DNA of 64,000 nucleotides from an uncultured Candidatus Melainabacteria bacterium (GTDB lineage Bacteria; Cyanobacteriota; Vampirovibrionia; Gastranaerophilales; Gastranaerophilaceae). This document shows, piece by piece, positions 15,887 to 24,346 of the stretch. Position 1 is the stretch's first letter. Each line of letters starts with the position of its first letter. Location: positions 318,046-382,045 of the forward strand of contig CAKUZB010000001.1 in NCBI GenBank assembly GCA_934717745.1, given 5' to 3'. The notes beneath the pieces were generated by a model that saw only the letters and a program-made list of their open reading frames with translations, did no database searches and had not been told where the DNA came from. The translations under genes were made by a program, and so were the position numbers.

Positions 15887-16597
15887 ATGAAAAAGATTTT
15901 AGCATTTACCTTAGCAGAAACTCTTATTGTAATGGGGGTTATTGGTATTGTGTCAGCATTGACACTTCCAAACTTGAATTCATCAACCGGTGAAAAAGAA
16001 AAAATTGTTAAAGTAAAAAAGATTTATCAAAATCTAACAGATGCATTTGGTCGTGCTCAAGCCGTTTATGGACCTATTGATGAATGGAAAACTCTTGATG
16101 CAAATGTAGGTGCACAAATAACCCGTTTTGGAGAAAGAATATCTGAATTTATGAAAGTATCAAAAACTTGCGGAATTCAAACAAACATGGGATGTTTTTC
16201 AAATAAAAATCTCAAATATGTAGATGGAACTAGTATTGGTTCTAGTTATGAGCAAAATACATCCTATAAATTTGTTCTTGCTGATGGTACCGCTATTATC
16301 ATAATGCCTTTAGGTATTATTTCCGTCGATATTGATGGACCAATTAAGGGGCAAAATCAAGTTGGTACGGATATATTTACATTTTTGTATGATGAAAAAG
16401 GAAATGTTTCACCGTATGGTCCAGGTTCAGGTGGCTTTTCTGAATATTTACAGGGTTCTTTTTCTATTATGAAAAATGGTTATATGGCTTCTTCTTGGAT
16501 TATTAATTATGACAATATGGACTATTTAAAATTAACAAGTGCAGGTAAGTGTCCAAACGGAACAACTCCAACTGAACAAAATCCAAGATGTAAGTAG
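15887..16597 (+). CDS. Type IV pilin-like prepilin (pseudopilin family, 236 aa)
   Basis: I chose the ATG at 15887, eight bases after TTGGAG. An in-frame TTG at 15881 is less likely. The N terminus MKKILA|FTLAETLIVMGVIG is a class III prepilin signal: short basic leader, Phe at +1, Glu at +5, then a hydrophobic helix. The residue before the cleavage site is Ala, whereas most prepilins have Gly. The remaining 210 residues form a globular domain with four Cys (TCGIQTNMGC, KCPNG..., CK), probably disulfide-linked. Such single minor-pilin-like genes are common in Gastranaerophilales-type genomes. No pilus assembly genes are adjacent, so it relies on machinery elsewhere. Confidence 0.88.
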   Translation: MKKILAFTLAETLIVMGVIGIVSALTLPNLNSSTGEKEKIVKVKKIYQNLTDAFGRAQAVYGPIDEWKTLDANVGAQITRFGERISEFMKVSKTCGIQTNMGCFSNKNLKYVDGTSIGSSYEQNTSYKFVLADGTAIIIMPLGIISVDIDGPIKGQNQVGTDIFTFLYDEKGNVSPYGPGSGGFSEYLQGSFSIMKNGYMASSWIINYDNMDYLKLTSAGKCPNGTTPTEQNPRCK

Positions 16598-16676
16598 TGA
16601 GTTTTAGAATAATTTTGAAAGTAGTATTTTATCCTCGTATTAAATGGTAATTTACTATTAACTAAACTACACTTCA

Positions 16677-17717
16677 TTACTTCAATAACATACAATCGCC
16701 ATAGGAGTAGAATTTATATTCGTGTTCAATAGCCTCTTTATATGCTTTGAATATAAATTCTTTACCTTCTAAAGCACTTACAAGCATCAATAATGTTGAT
16801 TTTGGCAAGTGAAAATTTGTTATCAAATTATCTACAACTTTAAATTCATAAGGCGGGTAAATAAATAATTGAGAGGCTGATTTGCAAGCCTTGATTTCGC
16901 CAAATTGTTGATATGCAGTTTCAAGTGTTCTAACTGATGTTGTGCCAACAGCAACCAATTTTTTGCCTTTTGCTTTTGCGTTATTAATTTTATCCGCAGT
17001 TTCTTGTGAAATTTCAAATTCTTCTGAATCCATTTTGTGGTCTAAAACATTTTCGCATTTTACAGGTCTAAAAGTTCCAAGACCTACTGTCAAGTTTACA
17101 TAAACAATTTCAATTCCTTTTTTTGCAAGTTTATCAAGTATTTCTTGCGTAAAATGTAACCCCGCAGTCGGTGCTGCAACTGAACCTTCATTCTTCGCAT
17201 AAACTGTTTGATAACGTTCGTAATCTAATGATTTACGTTCGTCATCTGTCATTTTTCTTTCAATATAAGGCGGAAGCGGAATGTTTCCGACTTTATCCAA
17301 AATTTCGTAAAGTATTCCGTCGTAAATCAATTCAATAAGCCATTTTCCGTCGCTAAGATTTTCTAGTGCTTTTGCTTTTAGGCAATCTGCAATCTTAATT
17401 TCCGTACCCTCTTTGATTCTTTTTGAAGGTTTTATAAGTGCTTCCCAAGTCTTATTTCCCTTGTCTTTAAGCAAGAAAATTTCAATCAAAGCACCGGTTT
17501 CTTTGTAGCCAAAAAGACGTGCAGGGATAACTTTTGTATTATTTAAAACAAGAATACAATTTTCGTCTAAATAGTCAACAATGTCGTAAAAATGCTTATG
17601 TTCAATAGTTTGAGATGCCTTATCAAGCACCATCATTTTACATTCATCACGTTTTTCACTTGGTGTTTGAGCAATTAATTCTTCAGGTAAATCGTAATCA
17701 AATTCACTTACAAGCAT
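16677..17717 (-). CDS. queA: S-adenosylmethionine:tRNA ribosyltransferase-isomerase QueA
   Basis: QueA transfers and isomerises the ribose of S-adenosylmethionine onto preQ1-modified tRNA to make epoxyqueuosine. It is recognised from the N terminus FDYDLPEELIAQTP, VLNNTKVIPARLFG, GNIPLPPYI, YQTVYAKNEGSVAAPTAGLHFT and TNFHLPKSTLLMLVSA, all signatures of QueA. The length of 346 aa is normal. The ATG at 17717 directly abuts the yidC stop codon, so the two genes are co-transcribed. Confidence 0.96.
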   Translation of the reverse strand: MLVSEFDYDLPEELIAQTPSEKRDECKMMVLDKASQTIEHKHFYDIVDYLDENCILVLNNTKVIPARLFGYKETGALIEIFLLKDKGNKTWEALIKPSKRIKEGTEIKIADCLKAKALENLSDGKWLIELIYDGILYEILDKVGNIPLPPYIERKMTDDERKSLDYERYQTVYAKNEGSVAAPTAGLHFTQEILDKLAKKGIEIVYVNLTVGLGTFRPVKCENVLDHKMDSEEFEISQETADKINNAKAKGKKLVAVGTTSVRTLETAYQQFGEIKACKSASQLFIYPPYEFKVVDNLITNFHLPKSTLLMLVSALEGKEFIFKAYKEAIEHEYKFYSYGDCMLLK

Positions 17718-18797
17718 TTATTCTTTATTTTCAACCTTTTTTGCTTTTGCAACAACACTGTCATCAATTTTTTCTTTTTTCTTTAAATCTTCCATTTCAA
17801 GTTGTTTGTTGATAACAACAGTTTGGATAACTTGAATAATGTTGCTTGAAATCAAGTATAATAGAACACCGGCAGGGATTGGAATGAATACGAATGTTGC
17901 TGTCAACATAATTGGCATAAATGTATTCATGGATTTTTGAATTGCCTCTTGTGCAGGGTCTTGATTTTTTGTTTTTGTAGTTGCCATCATAATTTTTTGA
18001 GTGGCAAACATTGTTAAACCGAATAATACAATTAAAATCAATACGTCATAGTGCAAAGAACTGTGGTTTGCTTTTGTTGGGTAATTTGCAACTAAAAGAC
18101 CGTCTTTTCTTTCAAATTTAATTAATTCTGTTTCTTTTGTTTGAACGTCAGTTACAGAAATCTCTGCTTTTTGAATTTTATCAAGTTGGCTGAATTTTAA
18201 ATCTAAGTTATCAAGGCTGATTTTGAAATCAACAGGTTCTCCGGGTGTTAATTCACCTTGAATTTCAACCGCTTTATTTGGTTTTGTTATTTTAACATTT
18301 TCAAGAGTTTCTTTGTCTAAGAACACTTTTGCAGTTTTACCAGCAATGAAAGTATCGTATTTTGAAATACCAAAAACTCCGTCATTTGAAACGCCGGCAT
18401 TAGTTTTTAATGTTGCATCAAGTCTGTTAATGAATAAAAATGGTGAATCTCCTGCAATTTGAATGAATTGAGGGCTCATTAATGCTGAATATAACAAAAT
18501 GAATATTGGCATTTGAATTAACAATGGGAAACAACCTGCCATTGGGTTGAATTTGTGTTCTTTGTAGAACTCCATCATTTTTTGTTGCATTTGTTGAGGG
18601 TCATTTTTGTAACGTTCTTGAATTGCTTTCATTTTTGGTTGAAGAATTTGCATGGTTCTCATTGAACGTTGTTGAGAAACACCCAATGGCCACAAAGCAA
18701 GTCTTACCAAAACTGTTAATAAAATGATACCAACACCGAAACCACCAATGATTGATAGTGATTTAAGTATTTCGATAGTGATTGTTATAAAATCCAT
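17718..18797 (-). CDS. yidC: Membrane protein insertase YidC (cyanobacterial type)
   Basis: YidC inserts proteins into the inner membrane. The first transmembrane segment carries the groove arginine (VRLALWPLG, R32). It is followed by the cytosolic coiled coil MKAIQERYKNDPQQMQQ and FNPMAGCFPLLIQMPIFILLYSAL. Residues about 125-245 are an extra domain of mixed beta character before the next helix, a feature I know from cyanobacterial YidC and not from the E. coli or Firmicutes forms. The C-terminal core ends with FIPIPAGVLLYLISSNIIQVIQT. The tail is Lys-rich, as expected for ribosome contact. Length is 359 aa; the ribosome-binding site is AAAGGAA. Confidence 0.95.
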   Translation of the reverse strand: MDFITITIEILKSLSIIGGFGVGIILLTVLVRLALWPLGVSQQRSMRTMQILQPKMKAIQERYKNDPQQMQQKMMEFYKEHKFNPMAGCFPLLIQMPIFILLYSALMSPQFIQIAGDSPFLFINRLDATLKTNAGVSNDGVFGISKYDTFIAGKTAKVFLDKETLENVKITKPNKAVEIQGELTPGEPVDFKISLDNLDLKFSQLDKIQKAEISVTDVQTKETELIKFERKDGLLVANYPTKANHSSLHYDVLILIVLFGLTMFATQKIMMATTKTKNQDPAQEAIQKSMNTFMPIMLTATFVFIPIPAGVLLYLISSNIIQVIQTVVINKQLEMEDLKKKEKIDDSVVAKAKKVENKE

Positions 18798-18828
18798 AAT
18801 TAATTTCCTTTACCAGTTGTAAACTTAA

Positions 18829-18860
18829 AAAAAAGAACCGTCATAGGACGGTTCTTTTTA
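18829..18860. terminator. Terminator between tRNA-Pro and yidC
   Basis: GAACCGTC-ATAG-GACGGTTC with A tract on the left and T tract on the right, a strong hairpin with flanks that serve either strand. On the minus strand it ends the tRNA-Pro transcript. Confidence 0.85.
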
Positions 18861-18863
18861 AAA

Positions 18864-18939
18864 TGGTCGGGATGACACGGTTCGAACGTGCGACCCCTTC
18901 GTCCCAAGCGAAGTGCGCTACCAGCTGCGCTACATCCCG
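18864..18939 (-). tRNA. tRNA-Pro (anticodon UGG)
   Basis: A 76-base cloverleaf on the minus strand. The acceptor stem is CGGGATG/CATCCCG, the anticodon stem CTTCG/CGAAG holds the loop CTTGGGA (anticodon TGG), and the T arm has GTTCGAACC. The discriminator is A, and CCA is encoded at the 3' end (plus-strand TGG at 18864-18866). Confidence 0.95.
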
Positions 18940-18989
18940 TCGCCATTTCTTGATTAAATTTTATAATAAAGAAACTTATTCGTCAAGCA

Positions 18990-20423
18990 TTATTCTTTGA
19001 TTACTTCAATTTCTTCATAATCTGTTAAATATGGAATATGTTCCTTTGTTATGATTTCTCCGGGAAGTAAAATAGCAATCCCCGGAGGACATTCTGCTAT
19101 TACTTCTCCTGAAATTCTTCCAATGGCATCTTCTTTTTTTACAATTTCTTTATCCATATAAAATGCTTCACGAAGATTATATTTTATATCCGGAGTTACC
19201 ATTGGCATGTGTTTTTTGTTTTCCAAGTGGTAAATATCAGAATAATCAGTATTTGTAATTTTTTCTAAGCAATCTGCAAGGTATTTGATTTCAGAACGTT
19301 TATTGCCTAAATTTACAAGCATTAAAGCACCAATATCAGATGCACTTTCAACTTCAATATTAAAATCAATTTCCAAAATAGATTCTAAACGTTTTCCTGA
19401 TAAACCATCGACTTTTACAAAAACTTTCGTGATGTCAGTTTTGAAACCAAAATCGGTTTTTAGTTGGTGGATATGTTCCATTTTATCAATTCTTTTTCTT
19501 AAATATTTAGCATTTTTTACTGCTCTTTCGATTTGTTTTTTACCGTTTTCTCCGGATAAATTTGCACGAGCCGCATCTAAACTTGCAAGCAAAATTAATG
19601 ACGGACTTGTTGTGTGAAGTAATTTTAATGCTTTTTCTATTTTTTTAACATCTAATTTCGAATTGTGTGCGATATGAAGCATTGAACTTTGGCTCATGCT
19701 TCCACCGGTTTTATGTAAAGACTGAACAACTGCATCTGCACCTAATTCTAAAGCCGGTGTCGGTAAAGAGTCGTTGAAATTCCACAAACTACCATGTGCT
19801 TCGTCTACAATCAATGGCACATTATATTTTTTACAGATTTCACTAATTGATTTAATATCTGATACGACACCTTCGTATGTTGGGTTTGTAATCCAAACAG
19901 CACCAACATCTTCGGTTGTTTTTAATAAATTTTCTATTTTTTCAGGATTAATGCAACCCCATAAACCCCAATCTTCAAGTTTTTCAGGGATAAGCCATAC
20001 AGGTTCTGCACCTGAAATAATCATGCCGGTTAAAAGTGAACGGTGGCAATTGCGATTTGTAATTATTTTTTGCCCTTTTCTTGTAACGCTCATTGCGAGT
20101 GCAAGATTACCGACGGTCGAACCGTTTAGCAAAAAAAATGTTCTTTGAGCATTAAAGGCTTGCGATGCAAGGTCTTCTGCTTCTTTAATAGCACCGGTTG
20201 CAGGGTGAAGTGTTCCGAGGTTATCAAATTCATCTGTTGTATCAACTTTTAGTGCTTTTGTACCTAAAAGTTTTTTAAAAGCCTTTAAAGTTCCGTTTCC
20301 TCTGGTGTGTCCCGGAATATGAAATTGATATGACGGATTGTCGTAGGCTTTTTGTAAAGTTTCGACAATTGGTGCTTTTGGTTCGTTTTTTATATTTTTT
20401 TGTTCTTGTGCATGTTTTTGCAT
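18990..20423 (-). CDS. Orn/Lys/Arg decarboxylase family protein (SpeA-like)
   Basis: A PLP-dependent fold-type I decarboxylase, of the 480-residue group that includes the Bacillus arginine decarboxylase SpeA. Motifs: FHIPGHTRG near the N terminus, FLLNGSTVGNLAL (PLP phosphate site), VDEAHGS at 206-212, and SLHKTGG with the Schiff-base Lys at 238. The C-terminal domain ends with ECPPGIAILLPGE, typical of the family. It would produce agmatine, cadaverine or putrescine; the substrate cannot be fixed from sequence alone. It is a single gene with an AAGGAA ribosome-binding site. Confidence 0.9.
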   Translation of the reverse strand: MQKHAQEQKNIKNEPKAPIVETLQKAYDNPSYQFHIPGHTRGNGTLKAFKKLLGTKALKVDTTDEFDNLGTLHPATGAIKEAEDLASQAFNAQRTFFLLNGSTVGNLALAMSVTRKGQKIITNRNCHRSLLTGMIISGAEPVWLIPEKLEDWGLWGCINPEKIENLLKTTEDVGAVWITNPTYEGVVSDIKSISEICKKYNVPLIVDEAHGSLWNFNDSLPTPALELGADAVVQSLHKTGGSMSQSSMLHIAHNSKLDVKKIEKALKLLHTTSPSLILLASLDAARANLSGENGKKQIERAVKNAKYLRKRIDKMEHIHQLKTDFGFKTDITKVFVKVDGLSGKRLESILEIDFNIEVESASDIGALMLVNLGNKRSEIKYLADCLEKITNTDYSDIYHLENKKHMPMVTPDIKYNLREAFYMDKEIVKKEDAIGRISGEVIAECPPGIAILLPGEIITKEHIPYLTDYEEIEVIKE

Positions 20424-20502
20424 TTATATTTCCTTAAATTAACTAGAATATTACAAAAAAAGTGTTTCTTTTGCAATATGTTTTTGCGATAATAGAATAA
20501 AG

Positions 20503-21735
20503 ATGAAAAACTTTTTATTATTAGGGATTATCTCATTTTTATTTTTTGTTTCGCCGGTAGCAATCGCTGACGAGGCTGTTTATCTTGCAATTCAAGATAT
20601 AGAACCTGCTTTTTCTGAAAAAATTAACTTAGATTTGAATACAGAAGACTCTACTTTAGACAATACTGAACAAATTTATAATGAGGGTGAAAATTTTATA
20701 CCTGAAGAAGTAAAAACTCCCCGAAAAGCCGAAAAACCTTTAGAGGCTGAAATTGAATATGACATAATGTATGAAAGAACTCCGGTTTTTTCAGAATATA
20801 CTTCTATGAAATTTGAAAAAGGCCCGATTGAGAAATTTAATCCATTTTTCGCATATCAAGGGCAATTCAAATTTGATTTTTTGAATACAAAATACAATAC
20901 TAAATATTTAAATCCTACAACTGAACTTGCTTTGAACGGAAAATTCAGAAATCAACCTATTTATTTTAATTTTATTTTGAATTTTTTACCCGAAGACGGT
21001 TACAATTATTTCCAAACAATGTTTAAAGACGACTTTATAACATTTAAATATATTCCTAATAACGATATTGTAATTGGTAGTTTTAGAACTCCAATTGGTG
21101 TAGAAGGTGGTACAAGCGGGTATACTTTACCATTTATTGCTCGTTCTCAAATTTCCAGAAATTTTGGTTCTGTACGTGGTGTGGGTGCAAAACTTATGGG
21201 AGATTACAGTTTAGTTGAATATAATATTGGTGGAACAAGTTCCGATAGAATGCTTTCAAAATTCATGCCGGGGGCGGAATTTAATGGCTGGATAAATTTT
21301 AAACCTTTGGGAAAAACTGATGGAAGGTATGGTGCATTAAAAGTTGGTGGCGGACTAAATGTCGGACATCGTGATTTTGATTATAATGTTGCAGGTGCGT
21401 TTGTTTCTTATAAGTTTAGAAAAATTGCTTTAGAAAGTGAATATGCAATTTCAAATGGTTCAAATGGACTTACCGGTTTAACTCAAAACAAGGCACAAGG
21501 ACTTTATACAACTTTGTCTTACAATATAACTAAAAAACTTCAAGTATTAGCAAGGTATGATTATTTTGATGCGGATAGAACTAATTCCGGAAATAAAAGT
21601 ACTGAATGTACTGCGGGGTTAAATTATTACATTAAAGGCAGTGCTTTAAAACTTATGCTTAACTATACATACCGTCATTCAAACATAGAAGCATCTTCAA
21701 ACCGTATAATGTTAGGCACTCAACTTTTATTATAA
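20503..21735 (+). CDS. Porin-like outer membrane beta-barrel protein
   Basis: A signal peptide occupies residues 1-22 (ISFLFFVSPVAIADEA). Residues 23-85 are acidic and without regular structure. From about 95 to 410 there are alternating strands with the layout of the phosphate-selective porin O/P group: FKFDFLNTKY..., IVIGSFRTPIGVEGGTSGY, GVGAKLMGDY, YEIAISNGSNG-like loops, LARYDYFDAD, ending in a strand with ..LGTQLLL. The assignment to a solute-specific porin is therefore a fold-level inference; the solute is unknown. A promoter-like GATAAT (20488-20493) lies nine bases before the ATG and no ribosome-binding site is seen, so it may be nearly leaderless. Confidence 0.75.
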   Translation: MKNFLLLGIISFLFFVSPVAIADEAVYLAIQDIEPAFSEKINLDLNTEDSTLDNTEQIYNEGENFIPEEVKTPRKAEKPLEAEIEYDIMYERTPVFSEYTSMKFEKGPIEKFNPFFAYQGQFKFDFLNTKYNTKYLNPTTELALNGKFRNQPIYFNFILNFLPEDGYNYFQTMFKDDFITFKYIPNNDIVIGSFRTPIGVEGGTSGYTLPFIARSQISRNFGSVRGVGAKLMGDYSLVEYNIGGTSSDRMLSKFMPGAEFNGWINFKPLGKTDGRYGALKVGGGLNVGHRDFDYNVAGAFVSYKFRKIALESEYAISNGSNGLTGLTQNKAQGLYTTLSYNITKKLQVLARYDYFDADRTNSGNKSTECTAGLNYYIKGSALKLMLNYTYRHSNIEASSNRIMLGTQLLL

Positions 21736-21824
21736 TCATCTGTTTTTTTAATCTAAAAATCTCTGTATTACATGTGTGAATTGAATTACAACATGTTTAC
21801 ATTTCTTAATAATTAATTTAAAAA

Positions 21825-21872
21825 AGGCAATTATTTTTTAATGAAATACTTTATATAGATACGAGAGATAAT
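21825..21872 (+). promoter_or_regulatory. Promoter/leader shared with annexin-like gene B
   Basis: This is the plus-strand copy of the 48-base block at 2997-3044 (minus), with 40 of 48 identical positions. TACTTT is the likely -10, with AGGCA 17 bases upstream. The downstream GAGAG may serve as the ribosome-binding site for the ATG at 21887. Confidence 0.6.
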
Positions 21873-21886
21873 TTAGAGAGTAAATA

Positions 21887-22636
21887 ATGACACCAATTAA
21901 CGCACAATTTAATACAGCATTATTTATGTTAAACGCTTTAAACAGTGTTTCATCATCTAATACTTTCTCAGCATTTGATAATAGTGTTTTTGGCGGATTT
22001 TCTTCATTCAACACATTTGGTTCAATGACTCCAAGTTTTAATGTATTTGGCTTCTTATCAAACTTCAAAATGCCTGCGATGAACTTCAACTTCTCATCAA
22101 CAACAACTACTCAAATGCCAACTTTCAACTTTGGTTCTTTTGGTACAAACGTAAGTACTCGTTTAACATCAAATAGAGCACAAAACGCAGTTTCATTAGC
22201 AACTTCTCAAATCGGTGTTAGAGAAAATGGTTCTTCAAACGATAGCATTGATATCAGAAGATATAAAAACGGTTCAAAAGACGCTAATCCATGGTGTGCA
22301 TCATTTGTTTCTTGGTGCTATGGCAGAGGTCAAAACGGTAACAACTCTAAAACTTTTGGTTATGATGCATCAACTCAAAGTATCAGAGCAAAAGCAATGA
22401 GAGCAGGTAAATACTCATCTAAAGATTCTGGTTATGTTCCTCAAGTCGGCGACATCGCAATGTGGAGATACAGTTCTTCTTCAGGACATGTTGGTATCGT
22501 ATCAAAAGTTAATCCTGATGGTTCTTTCGAAACTATCGAAGGTAACTGTGATAACAAAGTTCAAAGAGTTACAAGAACTAGAAGTGCTAATGGTTTCGAC
22601 GGTTTTGTAAGAATGAACGAATGGTTACAAGCATAA
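21887..22636 (+). CDS. CHAP-domain amidase/endopeptidase-like protein
   Basis: Residues 1-95 are rich in Phe, Asn, Ser and Thr and carry no signal peptide. Residues 105-245 form a CHAP (NlpC/P60-like) domain: an Asn-Pro-Trp-Cys motif with the nucleophile Cys (NPWCASFVSWCYG), DSGYVPQVGDIAMW, GHVGIVSKV with the catalytic His, and ETIEGN. CHAP enzymes cut peptidoglycan cross-links or stem peptides. An export route other than Sec is likely if it acts outside. The Asn/Phe-rich head and the leader are shared in style with the annexin-like protein B. The gene is single and ends at a strong terminator. Confidence 0.85.
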   Translation: MTPINAQFNTALFMLNALNSVSSSNTFSAFDNSVFGGFSSFNTFGSMTPSFNVFGFLSNFKMPAMNFNFSSTTTTQMPTFNFGSFGTNVSTRLTSNRAQNAVSLATSQIGVRENGSSNDSIDIRRYKNGSKDANPWCASFVSWCYGRGQNGNNSKTFGYDASTQSIRAKAMRAGKYSSKDSGYVPQVGDIAMWRYSSSSGHVGIVSKVNPDGSFETIEGNCDNKVQRVTRTRSANGFDGFVRMNEWLQA

Positions 22637-22654
22637 TCAATAAAATTAATAAAG

Positions 22655-22684
22655 AAAGCGACTGAGGTATCGGTCGCTTTTTAT
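22655..22684 (+). terminator. Terminator after the CHAP gene
   Basis: AAAGCGAC and GTCGCTTT form an 8-bp stem around a 10-base loop, followed by TTATT. Confidence 0.85.
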
Positions 22685-22722
22685 TATACTTATATATATA
22701 TTAAATAATTTATTGCAAAGAA

Positions 22723-22748
22723 AAAGCCTTACATGCTTTTTGTAAGGC
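22723..22748 (-). terminator. Minus-strand terminator-like hairpin with no known gene
   Basis: On the minus strand, GCCTTACA and TGTAAGGC (loop AAAAAGCA) are followed by TTTTTCTTT, a good rho-independent terminator. No minus-strand protein gene ends here, which points to a short untranslated transcript starting between it and the hydrolase gene at 22854. Confidence 0.5.
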
Positions 22749-22853
22749 GATTGAATTAGTGTACATGCATGTTATATCCATGCTTTCGGGCATGGCAACC
22801 ATGTTTAATTATCTTAACAATTATGTTTTAGATTTATGTGATAAAATCTTTTT

Positions 22854-23594
22854 ATGAAGATTTCTAATGGTATTTTGATTACAACAGACGATATAAAAAT
22901 CGCTTATAATCATTTTAACGCCGGACATAAAGAGGTTGTTATTCTTGCTCATGGGTGGTTTATGAGTAAAGATTCAAAAGCCTTTTTGAAAATGAGTGAA
23001 GATTTTAGTAAATATTACGATGTAATTTGTTTTGATTTTCGAGGACATTGTAAAAGTTCCGGATTATATACATTTGGTGCAAGAGAAACGAAGGATTTGT
23101 CTGCGGTTGTTGATTATGCAAAAAAACAGTACGATAAAGTTTATTTAATAGGTTTTTCTCTTGGGAGTTTAATTTCTATAAATTATTGTGCAAAAAATAG
23201 TGATGTTGATAAATTGATTGTTGTAAGTGCTCCTGTTTCGTTTGAAAAGATTGAAAATAATGTATTTAGTCCGAATGCTTTTATTCCAACGTTGAAAAAA
23301 TTTGAATTAAAACGTTGGTTATCAATTAGGTTTAATTCACCGTTTTTGAAAAAGCCTAAGCCTATAAAACAGGTTAGAAAAATTGAAATTCCTGTGTTTT
23401 TTATTGCAGGAGAAAGTGATCCTATTATAAAATGTTGGCATAATAAAAAATTATTTTCAGTAGCAAAAAATCCAAAAAGAGAACTTATAATAGAAAAAGG
23501 AAAGCATGCAGAAGATTTGTATTTAGAAAAGAGTGAAATTTTTATGAATGCTTGTTTAAAATGGTTGGAAAGTGGTGAAAAGTGTCAGAATTAA
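22854..23594 (+). CDS. Alpha/beta hydrolase (246 aa)
   Basis: A serine hydrolase of the alpha/beta fold. HGW in LAHGWFMSK near 33-35 is the oxyanion loop. The nucleophile elbow is GFSLGS with S102. GESDP near 192-196 supplies the Asp, and KGKHAED near 222 the His. The length and lack of a signal peptide fit a cytosolic esterase, lipase or acyl-transferring enzyme; the substrate is unknown. A -10-like TGTGATAAA ends eight bases before the ATG and no ribosome-binding site is seen. The last 13 bases overlap the next gene, so the two are coupled. Confidence 0.85.
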   Translation: MKISNGILITTDDIKIAYNHFNAGHKEVVILAHGWFMSKDSKAFLKMSEDFSKYYDVICFDFRGHCKSSGLYTFGARETKDLSAVVDYAKKQYDKVYLIGFSLGSLISINYCAKNSDVDKLIVVSAPVSFEKIENNVFSPNAFIPTLKKFELKRWLSIRFNSPFLKKPKPIKQVRKIEIPVFFIAGESDPIIKCWHNKKLFSVAKNPKRELIIEKGKHAEDLYLEKSEIFMNACLKWLESGEKCQN

Positions 23595-24304
23595 AAAATA
23601 AGTTTGATTTTTATATTAGAGAAAAAACTAAATTTTCCAGAAAAAATTATTCTTCAACACCTCAAAATGTTTCTGATTTAGTTCCCGCATCAGAGTACGA
23701 TTTGACAATTTTGAAAAAAGATATTACAAGACAAAATTGTAAAGAAAATTTGTATGTTTTGGATATTTTAGATAAGTATTTTAAGATTTATCCGTCAGAA
23801 AATTTAAAAGTTTTAGATATTGGTTCAAAAAATTGGAATTATGCAAAAGGTGAATATATCTTTTTTAATCATAACTGCCATCATTTAGAAATGACAGGGG
23901 TTGAGTTAGATGCATATCGCTTATGTTGGAATTTGTTTAGTAGATTTGAAATTGCCAGATATAATATAAAATACTTACCTTTTACAAATTACATTGCAGA
24001 TGATTTTTTGAACATTAATGGTAAATTTGATTATATAACTTGGTTTATGCCTTTTGTTGGAGAATATCAGCATAAGTGTTGGGGATTACCTATGAAGTAT
24101 TTTAATCCGCAAAAAATGCTTATGCATGCAAAAGAATGTTTAGTTGATGGTGGGGCGATGTTTATTGTAAATCAAGGCGAAACTGAATTTTGGCTTCAAA
24201 AACAACTTTGCGAGGATTGTGGGCTTGCGTATAAAGAAATTGGAGTTATTTCTAGCGAATATTCTTTCTACAAATATCCTCATTATGCGATGATTGTTTT
24301 TTAG
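23582..24304 (+). CDS. Predicted SAM-dependent methyltransferase-like protein
   Basis: The start is GTG at 23582 with GGTGA upstream, inside the end of the hydrolase gene. Residues 75-180 look like a class I methyltransferase: LKVLDIGSKNW (motif I), MTGVELDAYR (motif II acidic end), FDYITWFMPFVGEY (motif IV) and CLVDGGAMFIVNQGE (post-motif). The motif I glycine pattern is degenerate (DIGSKNWNYA), so activity is uncertain. The substrate is unknown. It forms a two-gene unit with the hydrolase. Confidence 0.65.
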   Translation: MSELKNKFDFYIREKTKFSRKNYSSTPQNVSDLVPASEYDLTILKKDITRQNCKENLYVLDILDKYFKIYPSENLKVLDIGSKNWNYAKGEYIFFNHNCHHLEMTGVELDAYRLCWNLFSRFEIARYNIKYLPFTNYIADDFLNINGKFDYITWFMPFVGEYQHKCWGLPMKYFNPQKMLMHAKECLVDGGAMFIVNQGETEFWLQKQLCEDCGLAYKEIGVISSEYSFYKYPHYAMIVF

Positions 24305-24346
24305 CAAATGAAAATTTATGATATAATTTTGAAAAAGGAAAATTTT

